Shown here one piece after another: positions 34,838 to 48,200 of a DNA stretch of 64,000 bases (the stretch's first letter is position 1; each line of letters starts with the position of its first letter). The stretch is from Tubulanus polymorphus (Eukaryota > Nemertea > Palaeonemertea > Tubulaniformes > Tubulanidae). Location of the stretch: the NCBI RefSeq assembly GCF_964204645.1, contig NC_134025.1, forward strand, positions 7,259,001-7,323,000. The letters are read 5' to 3'. The notes beneath the pieces are model-generated. The model was not told where the DNA came from. It ran no database searches and saw only the letters and a program-made list of their open reading frames with translations. Position numbers and translations under genes: made by a program.

Positions 34838-37800
34838 ATGTTGTACAACTTAGACCCGCTTTTAGTTTGTTATTTATTCGCTTCAACTATCGCAGTTGTC
34901 ATCAACTGGGTTGTCTTTTTCCGCTGGAGAAGCCAATACAAAAAGGTAACAAAACAGATCAATTAGTCAATCATTTATTCAGATGCCATGTTTGTGTTGT
35001 CCCCTTCAAAACGAAACCGAATTTGACAATATGGTCACGATGGTTGAGGCAAAAATGACTTAACTAGAAAGGCATTGTAGTATACTGGTACCATGAAAAA
35101 GTTAGTGTCAATGCCTCCTGTTGCTGGTTCGGAATATCGTCACCTGTCCTGGTATTAAGGTCCTGGTAAAGGACATGTCTCTGAATAATCATCTGTCCTG
35201 ATGTGGTACATGATTTATGATGTAATCAGCTATTTCACTCATTTGATAAATCCCCCCCCATAATTACTGACCTAATCTTTGCTGGTCAGGTTTCATAATC
35301 AGATTAAATCGGGAAAATTATAGTCCGGTTACTGACTTAAGCCCCTCGGGCTCCAGGTTTTGTGAGTCTCCTTCTGAATATTTAAATGGATTCTAATGTC
35401 TGATCATTTATTTGTAGTTTTGTTAAAAATACAGAATTGCAGAAAACTCTATTTTTCAGGTCACCATCAATGAATTACTTGGCTATATCAGAGAAATTAA
35501 GGTAGACTTTAGCTGATATTGCTCATCAAATAATGGGCTTAAGCAAATGAATAATCAACAAATTATCTATATTCCAAAATTCCAAAATACATCATTCTTA
35601 GCCCTATCTGGATATACATTCCATCTACATATGGTTTTAAAACAATTTCCATTATTTTCTATTTATTCTTATATCAAATCCAGTTATTGGTTTATATTCA
35701 TTTTCAGCCCTTTCCAATTAGCCCCGATAAAGGCTGGTCTTTACATTCCTTCCAACATGGCAGCAGAGTTTGGAAACTGGAACTTGATAATTATTTGAAC
35801 AGTGGAACCAATTGCAAGCAAACAGTCTTTGCTTGCCACACCAAAATAGAAACACCAGCTCAGGTAAGTGACCTAAACTGATATATTATAATTTCATCCA
35901 ATGGAATCATAATGTTCTTAACTGGGACTAATTTTGTGATCTTTTATGTCCAATCTATGCAAGATTTTATGTTCTGAAATTGAATTTAATTAATTCATGT
36001 TGTCAGTCAGTCTAACACAAATAATTGGTAGTAGGCTACAGTAGACTCTGTCCTACTTGTTACCGTTTGACATGATAAACTGGCTGCGTCCTTGAAATTC
36101 CATAAAAATTTTCTGATCTTATGCATTCCTTTACTAAATTTATCACCTACTCTGTACGACCTCGGATTTTATGCTCAAATCCGTCTTCTGTCTTCCATCT
36201 TGAAATCTGTCTATATCTATCTCTTTGCAATAAGACTCTGAAATGGCTAGCAAAAGTAAAAAGAGAAAACTTGTGGCAAGGAAATTTGACGATAAACTGA
36301 AAATAACCAGTAAATGGACCAATTTCCATGATCAGCAAAATCAATGAAATCAAACTGAAAATAATCAGTAAATGGACCAATTCCCATGATCAGCAAATCA
36401 ATGAAATCAAACTGAAAATAATCAGTAAATGGACCAATTCCCATGATCAGCAAATCAATGAAATCAAACATTTTACTATGATTATTCCCCTTTCATACAG
36501 AAATTTCCCCGGTCGGTAGTCAGTTAACTCGGTAAGAAAAATTATGGTCCAAATAGAACCAAGTTAGATGGATTCTACTTAGGCCTATATCATAGATTTC
36601 TGATAATGGGTCTCTGTTCTAATGTATGATCCAACATAACATTTGAAATGCGAATGTTTGTTGTAATAAATTTTATACACATCTGTTACTCTTCATTCTG
36701 GTTAATTCTGTTTGATCGAATGTGATGACGATAATTTTTAGGCAAAATGGCTATGTAACAGCTGCACTAGTGACATTTACCGTGTTGACGTGTACCAGAA
36801 AATGATAATTGTCTTTATATCAAAAATAAGGTTATTAACATATCACCTCACGAAATTTTGATAATGTGTTATGCTAATGTAGGTCAGAGGTTGAATTGCA
36901 GTACTAATCATGCCATATAAGAGCTATATCATAAATCAGAATCTTCTAGGAATTTTGATCGAGTATGTAGAAAAATACAAGTAGCAAAAATCATTGTGGC
37001 TTTTGTCAGTGACTAGGCCCTTCTGTACCTTATGAAATGTTTTTCATTTCAACCATCTCAACCATGTGAACATTACAAGAAATGAATGAATGATAATATA
37101 AATGCATTATACTAGATTGAAATAGAAAATTCTGTTATATATTCTAGGTGGCGGCAAAAATGCTGTTGAATATTCGAAAAACGAAAGAATGGGATCCGGG
37201 TATAATAGAAATGAACCACATTGTAGCTGCAGTTGAGTCAAATGAAGCACCGCAGAGTACTCTCGGATATTTGACCCAGTGGGATATTGTATCCATCGTT
37301 CGCCAAGATGTACATTCCTGGAAAATGTTTCTCTCAAAACTGGTCAAACGTTTCATTGGAATTGAGTTACATTCCTATTCTTTACAACTATTCCAAAGGT
37401 ACAGTAACGTTGTAAACTTCTATGAATCAATAAGAATGATAAGAGCCATAGAATGTAACCTTTCGCATTCAAATCCAGGTGGATTTATAGAATTCTATGT
37501 AATTTTGTTGAATTAAGACGGCTTTTGCGTTTGATATTTTGATAATTTCCTGTGTTGCACGCTCAAATAGGTACTGGAACAAGGAAGAAAATGGATGTTG
37601 TTGGTTGATGAAATTAGACCTTCAAACTTCTGACTGGATGTTTTTCTTGATACAGCCTCTCGAGGGTCTTTTTGGTGAGACAGTAGGAGAAATTCAATAT
37701 CCACGTTAAAATAATTAGATTCATCGATTACCGGTAGGCCTAATTAACATTTAAAACCTATTTGAATTGTTATAATTTGATTTAAATCTTTTCAGAACCA

Positions 37801-40104
37801 GATCACAGTATATTAACCGTGATGTCACATTCCAATTCATGCAGCAGTCCTCAACCAGCCGTTTCAATATCATCATTTACCGATTATCTCAATATGACTA
37901 AAGACACTTGCGTGAAATTATCATCATTCAATCTACCGAAAACTAAATTGCCAACACCGAATTTCAATGAAAACAATTCGTTATCCGGTTCCTACGACGG
38001 CCAACAAAGTATATTCCAACGAGTTAAACTTCTACTGGCTCAGCGACGCGCTCATAAACGTGAGCAAGATATCAAAACAGCCAATGCGATATTCCGCACA
38101 AAAAAGAAGCCATTGGACGTGAACTCGAATACCGCGATTCTTGAGAAAACGCCCGATAATACAGTGGAATTCAACAAGCTAGAACTTCACGCAAAAAATA
38201 AAACGAGCACGCCTTGTACGAGCGCGGCCGAGTCATCAGAAAGAACGCCAGAAAAACCGATGACAACAGCGAAAAGAAATGGAATAATGGGGACTCGATC
38301 GATGAGTGTCTCGGCTACAATGATGAATATAAACGGTTATAAACACAGCAACAACAACAATGGCGACCTGACGAAATCAACTTCGATGGATTTAACTTAT
38401 TCAGACAATAAAATTGGACACGTTTCATTGGACAATTATGGTGAAGTACAGTATAGAACAATAAGCAATCAATGTGCGGCAGAATTATTGGCTCAGGTAT
38501 GCGCAGTTTTTTAGATAATACACTTTTACTGCATATTTTAGACTATATTCATATATAACTTGCATAAATCTACATTTCCATCTAATCGACGACAGGCTGT
38601 CAATGTGTCAAATATGGAATTATCAAGTTCAGCTGAAGAACAAGCAAGAGTTACTGGTGGTTGGATGTTAGTAGTTTGATGACAATATATGGGTATATCA
38701 GTGGATGGTTAATGAGTATTCGATATTTTTTCTGTTTTTTTTTTTACAAAATAGATTTGTTGGAGTTGAGAAAGATGTCGTTATAATGAAAAAACTTCCA
38801 ACCATAGAACCGCAACACAGGTAGGAATCTATCGCAAAAGAATATTCAAAAAAGTTATAAGCTCATTTAGAATCTTGGGATCTTCCAGGGTGAGACGGAT
38901 GAATCAGCAAATCTATTGTAACTATTGTGAAATGTATGTTTATTCAATTTTTCAGTTACATAGGGAAAGGTCTCATCAAAACTTCGCCGAAGACCGTGTG
39001 GGATGCAATACGAAATCCACGCACTAGATTTACTTACGATGATTCCCTGAAGGTAACAAACCTTGCTGTATTACAAGTGCACATTTGATAACGTAAAGTA
39101 TATGTGTAGTAAGAATAAGTATTATCTCCATTTCACTTCCAGAAAGTTAATATTCTTCATGATTTCAAGAATGGAATGAAAATAGGTAATATTTGATATT
39201 GTTGGAAATTTACAGTTGTAATTGTGAGAAATGGAATTATGAAAACTACCAGTACTTGTTACATGGATCTTTCGTTCAATTGTAGTGTACCTCTATCACG
39301 AAGTGTCTCAGCTGTTCAAGCGAGAATGTCGGGATTTCTGTTTCGTGCAAGGCGAACGAGTAGAGAAGGATCAGTCGCTTTTAACTATGCATTCAGTTCA
39401 ATGGATTGGGTGTCCACGAGCTGAGGAAGCAATACGCGGAAAGGTAAGTTTCAAATGTAAGAAAAACGAGGCTTATATTTTCGTGACTTGCTGGACTTCA
39501 GGCTTCTGTTTATTTTCCATTTCAGTTTTTGTCTAGTGGTTGGATAATTGAACCTGTGATCAAAGATAGACATATATATTCAATGGTGACGTATATTAGT
39601 CAGGTATGGTGCTTTAAACAAATCTGAATTTCATTGAGTGGAAAGATAGCGTTTCATAGTACCAGTAAATGTGGTAGCCTAAACCATGGATGTTAAATTA
39701 AAGTCCATGCCTACTGGTGATTAGTATAAGTTTTGTAGACACCTTTTAGAAATGATGAAAATGATTACATTAACCCATCTGAAATAATCTGACAATAAGA
39801 TGCTTCATCCAACACAAACATCAGTCTTAGAGTCACCGCATACATGTATTGATCGATGAAATACTCGGTGTTCATCTAAACATATGTGTCGTCTTTACGT
39901 TCATTTCAGATCAATCTTGGCTCAGGGGCAGTCGGTACATTGGTTGAAGAAATAGCCAGCAAGCAGGCGTCAAGTATTGCAGCATTGAGAGAATATCTCG
40001 TTCCAACTCCGTCTTTCATCAAAATGAGTGATATACCTGTAAAATCAGAGAAATCCGATGCCGAAAAAAGTAGCAACACGTCTTGCACAACTTCAGAATT
40101 TTAG
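34838..40104 (+). CDS. Membrane-anchored protein with two START-like domains
   Basis: Putative lipid-transfer protein. Thirteen exons join in phase: 34838-34945, 35460-35501, 35708-35863, 37148-37398, 37571-37674, 37796-38496, 38596-38666, 38755-38820, 38956-39052, 39143-39185, 39286-39443, 39526-39603, 39910-40104; 689 aa. Residues 8-28 form one N-terminal membrane helix (LVCYLFASTIAVVINWVVFF). A first START-like region follows: KIETPAQVAAKMLLNIRKTK, EWDPGII, then RYWNKEENGCCWLMKLDL. A Ser/Asn-rich linker with a basic helix (LLLAQRRAHKREQDIK) leads to a C-terminal START domain: FVGVEKDVVIMKKLP, SYIGKGLIKTSPKTVWDAIR, NPRTRFTYDD and RECRDFCFVQGERVE. That second domain resembles, from memory, the C-terminal START of STARD9, but there is no kinesin motor. 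The exon at 35460 (14 aa) and the 37398/37571 junction are the least certain parts. Confidence 0.78.
36297..36469. repeat. 57-bp minisatellite, three copies
   Basis: Three near-identical tandem units of ACTGAAAATAATCAGTAAAT..., each 57 bp, lie in intron 3 of the START gene. Because 57 is divisible by 3, both strands stay open and give spurious repetitive ORFs. Confidence 0.9.
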
Positions 40105-43100
40105 CCGTAATAAGATGGTGTTTTTGTTCCAGGATTGTTGAGCTTTGTAAAGATAAGAGTGATTGAACAATTTTTTGGTCAGTTCAACCGATATTGCTCG
40201 ATCAGATACTTAATCTGCAAGAGAGTAGCAATAAATATGGGTGTCATAGATTTAAATGCCTCCCCTTATTCATGTTCCCCTTGCAATAGATCCCAGGATT
40301 AAGGGTTAGGATTAGGGTCAGCAGTTCTTTTATGACTCTCCACTCAATCCGTCATTCTATTGTTGGGAGGCATCTGACATCAGGGGCATCTGATTCACTG
40401 ACACCGGCACTAATGAATTTAAAAATTCCAGTAGATGCAGTAGAAAACTTGTGACAATAGTAGTTGCATTTAGATAACATTTACAACATTGTTTTACTAT
40501 ATACTATAGAATTAACCAGTAATTATGTTATTTGGTCAAATCTTGCGGTGCAGTAGAACACACAGCCTATATTGTACAACAGTGTAGTGTTGCTTCGGTT
40601 TATCTTTCAAGGGAAAGGTTTGATTTGTACTGAAGAGATATGTCAATCGGAATGATCTCAGGATTTTCATGACATTTCTACTGAATCCAGAAAGGTAATG
40701 CGTTTTATGCAAGATCATCCTACTTATGAGATTTAGAAATGTATTGTTTTACGAATGAGTTCTTAAATAGTGATTCTTAAGTAATCTAGGTAGTCTAGAT
40801 GTACCCAATAGAATTCAACATGGGGGGTTTAAGAAAGTAATGATCAGACTCGTGACAAAAATCAGATATTGTTGAATATTATAGAAGTATTTTCGAAAAA
40901 GGAATTGTTTTACCAATGAATTCTTAACAGTGATTCTTAATTAATCTAGATATACCCAATAGAATTCAACATGGGGGGTTTATGAAAGTGATTATCAGAC
41001 TCACTGACAATAATCAGCTATCATTGAATATTATGGAAGTACAGTATTTGAGTTTGCTTGTTGCATAACAGGTGTTATCACATAATATATTCAGTATACA
41101 TCAATGGCAATGGCAAAAAATATGGATCTTTGCCAAATTTTAAGGTCTGTTACTCTGTTAATATATTGGTTAAGTTATTTGAGTTTGAATATCCGGAGAA
41201 TTGGTTTTGGTCCATGTATGCAACATCTGATACAAAAATATACAGAGCCACCTCATTACAACGAACTTCACAGCGCTAGATAATCTGTTCAGTATAACTA
41301 ATAGTTCGACATAGCCAATTTGAAATTGTCTTGGAACAAAATTTATTGTAACGGGGTTCCAATGTAGTAGTAATGATATGTGTCGTTAAAGTTAGTGTGT
41401 GATGTAAATGTTGTTTAAAAAGTGTGAAATTGAGAAGAGAAATTGGCTTGAAAAGCCGCATGTGTCATGTCAGTATTGAAGTATGACTTTAGACCACTGA
41501 ATGTGCATTCCTTTTTCATTAAGATTGTGATGAAATATATACTGCCAAATATGGCAAATATGAATTTGAGGTATTGTTATTTTGTGAAAACTTTATTGTT
41601 ATGATTATGTAAATTGTATTTTTACGTGCTTCTGTCTAGTACCATAATACTGATAATAGATATGCGATACCATACATTCGTAATCTGAAAATTGAATAAG
41701 AAATATTTTGAAATGTATATTTTCAATATTGTACATGGGTATCCCCAGTTTTTTTCAAAGGGCAGGTCGAATTCCTCTTTAAAAGGGCCAAATCCACTAA
41801 ATTCTTCCACACACTGCCAGTAGGGCTTTTTAAATGAAAAAAATTATTGTTAAAATTTTGGAGCTAGATCTTGGTGTATACAGTTTGGAGCAGACTGCGT
41901 AATGTGTAAGGTGAAAAATATTTTTCATTATTTGAAGGGCACTACTATGGCATTTGCAGCTCCGAACCACTTTGGGGACACCTGCTGTATATTGATTTTA
42001 AGCATTGAGAACACTTTTCCACGTTGTACTAGATTTTCAATACCTAATACTAAAACTATCCATACCATCCATCTTACCAATTGTCAAAATTATGCACTTA
42101 GTGTTGTGCGCCCTCTATTGAGGAATGGGAGCATTTAGTAACTATATTACATCTGTGTTTTGTCTGATGAATTAAAATGGATCTATTAAATATTTCTTTA
42201 AAAAAATATAAATATGTGCAAGTTCTTTTGTGCTTGCTGTCTGAATTGAGGTCTAAAGTGGAAAATATGTATGACATCTTTGTTACTACTATTACTTTTT
42301 GGAAATTGGATGTTGGTAGGCCTTGAAACATCGAGTTTGTCAAGGTAGGGACAAGCTCAGGCTGGAGTGTAGTTGGCAAGTGACCGTTCAAGGTCTCGAT
42401 TCATGACTGCTGCGTTATCTGAGGAACAGAAATGATGAGAGTTGAGGACTTCCTCCGTGGGGCTTTAATTGACACTAATCACTCAAAATGCGTGTCCATG
42501 GTATGTGACAACAGCTCATACCAGTCAATGCCGATTGTTAGAGTTCACTGTGGATCTTGAAACTGGGGAGATTCCTGCATCCTCCATTCTAAAATGATCC
42601 CTTGAGAGAAGCTCGTAACAAAACTGCAGAAGTTATTAGATAAGAAAAATAGATTCTACTCTCAGTTTATTGGGAAGAAATAATGTGTAGTTAACATTAT
42701 AATATCAAGCTGAAACCATTATTCTTAAATAATAGACAGCACTTTCTTTGACAAGACTGATTTAGTAGTGTGTCACATCAGTGAAGTCCTTGGTGTCACA
42801 TTCACAATATTACATATAGAAATGACAAGTCATACTGAAATTACACTAACCAGTTCAAGACTGAGCAATTGAAATTATGTTTCTTCATCATTACCTAATT
42901 TCATTTTGACAGAATAATGTGGACAAGTCCAAATTGAAAACATCAAATGATTCCATTTTCTACCTATAGTAAGTATGATGTATCATACTTAGAGAAAATG
43001 CATACGAATTACAAAAAAATATAAATGCAACATACAGAAGAATAAACCATATATATACAGTTAGCATGAATTTGATTCCATGGTACTAAGCCCCCACAAT

Positions 43101-43191
43101 TACAAAATCCTTTCAGAAACGATATCACAGATCCAGTTACTATATATTGAATTTGAATCAGAAGATTGTAGAATATCTTGTCCATTTTGTT
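40105..43191. other. Convergent noncoding region, START gene to RPAIN
   Basis: 3' flanks of two convergent genes. It contains a tandemly duplicated block of about 150 bp at 40738-41041. Otherwise it is AT-rich with no supported exon. Confidence 0.45.
40738..41041 (+). repeat. Direct duplication of about 150 bp
   Basis: Copy 1 (about 40738-40890) and copy 2 (about 40897-41041) share ATTGTTTTAC, GTGATTCTTAA, CCCAATAGAATTCAACATGG, GGGGTTTA and TTGAATATTAT in order, with small differences. Confidence 0.85.
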
Positions 43192-44681
43192 TCAAATAAC
43201 TATGTGCATAAAATCACAAACCTGAAAAAAGAAGAATGTGATAAATTAGATTCAATCATCTTTTCTCAGAAACAAGATTACAAATATGTCGAGATAAGAG
43301 GAAATGAAAGTATGAAAAATTGGAAATATGTAAAACATACCAGAGGTAATACAAGTTCACGAATTGGATCAATTGTAGAGTAGCTTACTCATTATTTCTA
43401 TTGCTGATTATTTCCAGTAGAAAATTTTCTCATCTGTTAAGACAAGCCATTTTATCAACAGCTCGTTACAGTGATGAACATAACTTACCTTACAAGTCAT
43501 CAGTAGATTATCAACTCCTGCGTCTTTCATAAGTCCAAAAACCACATTTTCATTGCACTGTTCACTGTGCATCAACAATCCTTCCTCTAGATTGGATCTC
43601 ACAAAATCAAGTGAAATGCAATCTTGCTGAAAATGTTAACTATTGTGATTACTTTGAATCGCGAGTTGTTAATGAACAATAAAGAAACTTCTCTATATAC
43701 CGTACCTCAGTGTCAACACGCAATCCGCATTTACAAAATATAATGTTTTTATTTTGCATAAGTGGAAACCTACAATGTAGAATGAGTAGAACAAATACAT
43801 TAAAATTCATAATCAAATAGCAGTGGCTTATTATTAGTGGAACATTATTCAACTTATGCCAATGACAAAGTGCTTACTTCTTGCACATAGGACACAGCAG
43901 TTCATTTGAATGTAGAGCATCTATTGATGCATGCATAGCTTTCTCATCTAATTCAATGCTTTGTTCATATTCATCAATAAGTTTCCATTCTACAACAAAT
44001 TTTGAGAGTTTACAAACAATATCAGAAAATCTATTCCTGCTTCTATAATTCAGGTAACTGATTTTTACCTTCTTTTTTCAGTTCTTCCTGAATTTCATCA
44101 AATACTGATAACATGTTTTCAATTTCATTTGACTCTCCGGCCAGAATCTGTAAATTCATAGTTATCAAAGTCAAATAGGGCCTAACCATTTTCCGCCCAA
44201 CTAATTGAAATTAATAAGCTTATCTGATTTGTAAAGGAAGAGTTTCATACATTGAGATCATCTTCCATTGTTATATCAGGAAGGCTACTGTCTTCTCGTT
44301 TCAGCAGCATCCATTCTTGACGCATGATCTCTCGAACATCCGCTGAATTCTGCTGAGATTTCGACTCCGTATCACCACATTTTCTCAGTCGATCGACAAA
44401 ACTGCGACGATTTCTTTTCAAATTATCAAAACATCTCTGGAAAAAGTTAATAACCACCAAATGCATTTTTACGAGAATTAATATATCAAATCTTATCAAC
44501 TGTTTAAGATCTGCTAGACTCCCACTTCTGCCCTGGCAAGTGAGGGTTATTTCAGACTTCCGTCAGAGATAGTTTTTACCTGCCTGTATTTCTCTTTCCA
44601 CGTCCCAGGACTGTTTGAAATTTTGTACAAGGCTTTGAAATCTTTGGGGGATTTAGTGTGATGAACCGAGGAAGCAGCCAT
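43192..44681 (-). CDS. RPAIN: RPA-interacting protein (RPA importin adaptor)
   Basis: Zinc-finger adaptor that brings replication protein A into the nucleus. Seven minus-strand exons: 44580-44681, 44251-44436, 44069-44147, 43878-43989, 43706-43769, 43489-43626, 43192-43221; phases join to 236 aa (human 219). The N-terminus HHTKSPKDFKALYKISNSPG then TWKEKYRQRC corresponds to the human SLYKLVGSPPWKEAFRQRC. The middle has REIMRQEWMLL (human QEVMEEEWNAL) and IDEYEQSIELDEKA. The zinc-binding part has CPMCKK, IIFCKCGLRVD, HSEQC and a last 10-codon exon VCDFMHIVI that mirrors human ACDTWAVIL. That tiny last exon was placed by a strong TTTTTTCAG acceptor plus the CD motif. It is head-to-head with the B56 gene. 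Confidence 0.92.
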
Positions 44682-45242
44682 AATGTGTCAGACTAGAAAA
44701 CGAAAGTTTTATCGAGCTTCGGTCGTGAATTTCGGCATTTCTCGCTTGAAGAATAGTAAATACGGCGCTGGTACCGTACAGTGGCGCCGCGTCTACTCGA
44801 CTGCCAGAGCGTTGTCGATCGAAATCTCGTACGGCAACGAGACGTCAACGCGACTTTACGAGAAACTATTTTAGCAACGGAGGACTACCTTTTAGTATTA
44901 AAACGATCGAATTTGTGTGAATCGGGCTCGACGAAACGAGCCGTGAATGAATGTTTCAACTGGTTAGAACTGTGGTAATTATAATGAACGATGATTAGAG
45001 TGGTGTTTAATTAATGCAGCGCTGATAATTAACTCCTGAAATCTGTGTCTGTTTTTACTGTTTCTCTCTGTGCTTTCCAACATGGCGGACACATTTTCGC
45101 CTTTTTAGACCCGTTGTAAACGGTATGTTTTCGCTATTCGATATTTGACGAAGTTGCCGACGTATTTGGGGCACTCGGATATTGTTCAGCTGCCGTGTAT
45201 GCGCCTATTTGAAGATCGGTCGAAGCCACAACCGCTGCCGCC
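44682..45242. promoter_or_regulatory. Bidirectional promoter region of RPAIN and B56
   Basis: 561 bp between divergent start codons. It is more GC/CG-rich than its surroundings (44760-44960), consistent with a housekeeping-type shared promoter, and includes the 5'UTRs of both genes. Confidence 0.55.
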
Positions 45243-48200
45243 ATGACGTCCAAAGTAGTCGACCGCATCGACCCATTCAACAGTAAAATGTCGATTAAAT
45301 CAAAAAAGCAGAAGCGATCTCAGGGCTCTTCGCATTATCGGACTAAAAATGCCGTCGAACTTCAACCATTAGCACAGCTGAAAGGTAAGATGATTTGCAT
45401 GCCTTGACTTGTTTTGGGGGCAAAAAATCGCACCAAGACACAAGCAGAGCCAGAGCAGAGGCTAGAACTTGGCATTTCAGCAATGAATATTGTGAACTCT
45501 GCCAGAAATATCACCAGTAACTGTTGTCCTGATTGTAATAGACTGATCAGTCTGAAGTTGGTAGACAACTCAAAAACCTACGATCAGAGCCCAGCATATA
45601 AGCCAGGCAGAAGACTTCTAATCTATAAAATACTCAGAACTGAAACGTTAGAACAAATATCATGCTAGCAGTTCGGGTTTTTCCTTCACTTTTTACTTGC
45701 TTCTTCCAAACACATTTATTAAGCTATTTAAGGTGCCATGTAAGTCATCAAATCCTATTTGCTAATTAATCTATTTTCTTATTGATTATCAATACTATCT
45801 TGTCAGTGTATATAAACACTAGGCCTACAATAAAAAGCTAGCTTTTGGAATGTAGGGTATAGTTTCACAAAAAAAGGTTGAAATGTTTTAGCTTCCATTG
45901 CCATTAATGAAATTGTATATGTTGCCATTGGCAACCAATCAAACTATGCAGATGAAAAAGTCGAACTCAAATTTTGGGTTTAGTTGCTATTGGTTACTTA
46001 TGTGTTAATGTGTTTTCAAGACAATAATTAAAACTTTACCGTTTAAGGCACAAAACTTTTTCATGAATGTAGACCCCAGTTGTGGTTAGTTAACACATGT
46101 TTTTGCTTAGGCCTACTGGTAAATAGATTTGAAACTCATGCCATAATTTGCGGATAATCTGTAATGTTTATTGTCAGTGTTCGAAATAGATTTTAGCTCA
46201 TTAACAGCTTTTCTTCGGGACAGACAGTGATAATTCGCATTGGTTATGTTAATTTAATCATTTCTAAAATAGTTCTAACTAGCCCGAATGGGTCCACAAT
46301 TTCATGAAAAAGTTGAGCGGCTAAGTTTGAATTGTTTGCCTCAATAAAAACATGAATGACCAATAGCAATCAGATAAAAAATGTGAGTTTAAAGCCTAGC
46401 GCACATCGACAAAGCGACTGGAGACAACTAGTTGCTAGTGAGCGAGTACCCCGCGCACATCGAAAATTTAGTAAAAACCAGCAACTGTGTGGCTCATGCC
46501 GGTCGCTAGGTCCATAGCACACACATCGACAGCAACTGAGATGTGGTTCAGCAAAATTTTCTTGAGGGCATCACAAGTCACGTGACAAATAGCTTTGTTT
46601 TAGTCAGTTACAACCATGTGTTGTTGATTATGGAGCGCTCACATCGACGGATATGAGAGCAACTGAGTACAACTAGTTGCTCAAAAGTAGAACATGAGCA
46701 ACTGGGTGGAACTGGAGATAGATGGACGCTAACCAGTCGTAAGCTCGCTCACATCGACAAATTCGAGCAACTGATTGTATCCAGCCAGTTGCTCTCATGC
46801 GCCGAAAACTGCCTGGCAACTAGTTGTCTCCAATCGCAGTGTCGATGTGCGCTAGGCTTAACTCCTTAGTTTAATCTGGGTCCTGAACAATGAAATCTGA
46901 TGATATCCAATTTCTGACTACTCTCACATTATTTCCTTGAGTTTCTCAGTTGTCTGAGGAATTGTCCTGCTTACATAGAGTCATTCAATGCTGAGGAGTT
47001 CGGTTGTGGATATTCTTATAGAACATGTAGTTGAAATCTTAAGGAAATGCATTAAACCCTTTTAGTAGTTCAAGGTTAATGTAAATACTGGGCAAGTTAA
47101 GATTTGTATCCAGTCAGGTTAATAGGTCTGAACACAACATTTTTGTGTGATTATTTGTCCTACTATACATAAGCGATAGCGACACTTGTCATTTATAGCT
47201 TACTTGCCCCAGAGGGCTATTGAATAGTGGAATAACCAGGGGGTGATGAATACTAGACTATCAACAGTACCTATGCATATTTTGTAACCACTCTTGTTCT
47301 CAATTATCTGAGGAAGTCTGTATCGCATTGGGCAAAATGGTCGAAAAATAGTGGTGGCTGATACCAAGAATATTTTGTTGATGCTAGTTGAATGTTAGAT
47401 TGTTTTCGTTCATACCAATAGATGGAGCTGGGTTTTTAGTTAACCACCACCACTACTATCGCTGTCTGGTAAACTACAATTTATTATCAGAAATAGTTGT
47501 CTTCATCAAAGCATCGAGTGCATTTTCAATATGTTGGGCCAGATATTATAGCGAATCTCTTATCAAGATGATGATTGGGTTCTAGCCTCCAATGTGTATT
47601 TATATATAAAACTGGGAAGAGCTCGTTATATCTCTATCGAATGTATATAACCTGCTGTGTGTGTGTGTATGTGTGGTGTAACTGGTGAGGAGTAGGCCAT
47701 TCTGCAACCAACGCAACTCCTTATTTCGCTGAATTTTCATCAAATGCGTGCCATGAAATGTCTTCTTGAGAATTATTACAAAAATGCATAAGGTTGGTTT
47801 GTTGTTTAATAGCCCGATCGTGATCATTCAGGGCAATGATAATGATGATAATTTATTTGCTTTAACAGCGCGGCTCTATAAAAACAATACATCATTGCAC
47901 TTTACATTAGACTAAATATTTAAACATTATGGCAGATTAAAACAGTTAGCCTAAGTGTACAATTTTTTTTTAAATAAACGCGACTTAAAAAGATGAAACA
48001 GTGGGAACTTCACGAATATTTTGGAGTAAAGCATTCCATAATGTAGGTGTAATGAAAATAAAAAGCACCACGACCAGCAACTCGAATGTGTTGTTTAAGT
48101 AGTAGTAGTAGTAGTAGTAGTATAGTATATTCATAATCCATTTTGACTAGAATTGTGGGATCATTGCTGGATCTATGTGCTCGACTAGGAGCATGTTGCT

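Noticed and set aside
36247-36471. Repetitive minus-strand open frame with IGPFTDYFQF repeats
   Set aside because: It is created by the 57-bp minisatellite in an intron.
43381-43440. Last exon of RPAIN at the CTTAACAG acceptor
   Set aside because: It gives no CxxCD-type ending. The TTTTTTCAG acceptor at 43222 gives VCDFMHIVI plus a stop, matching the family.
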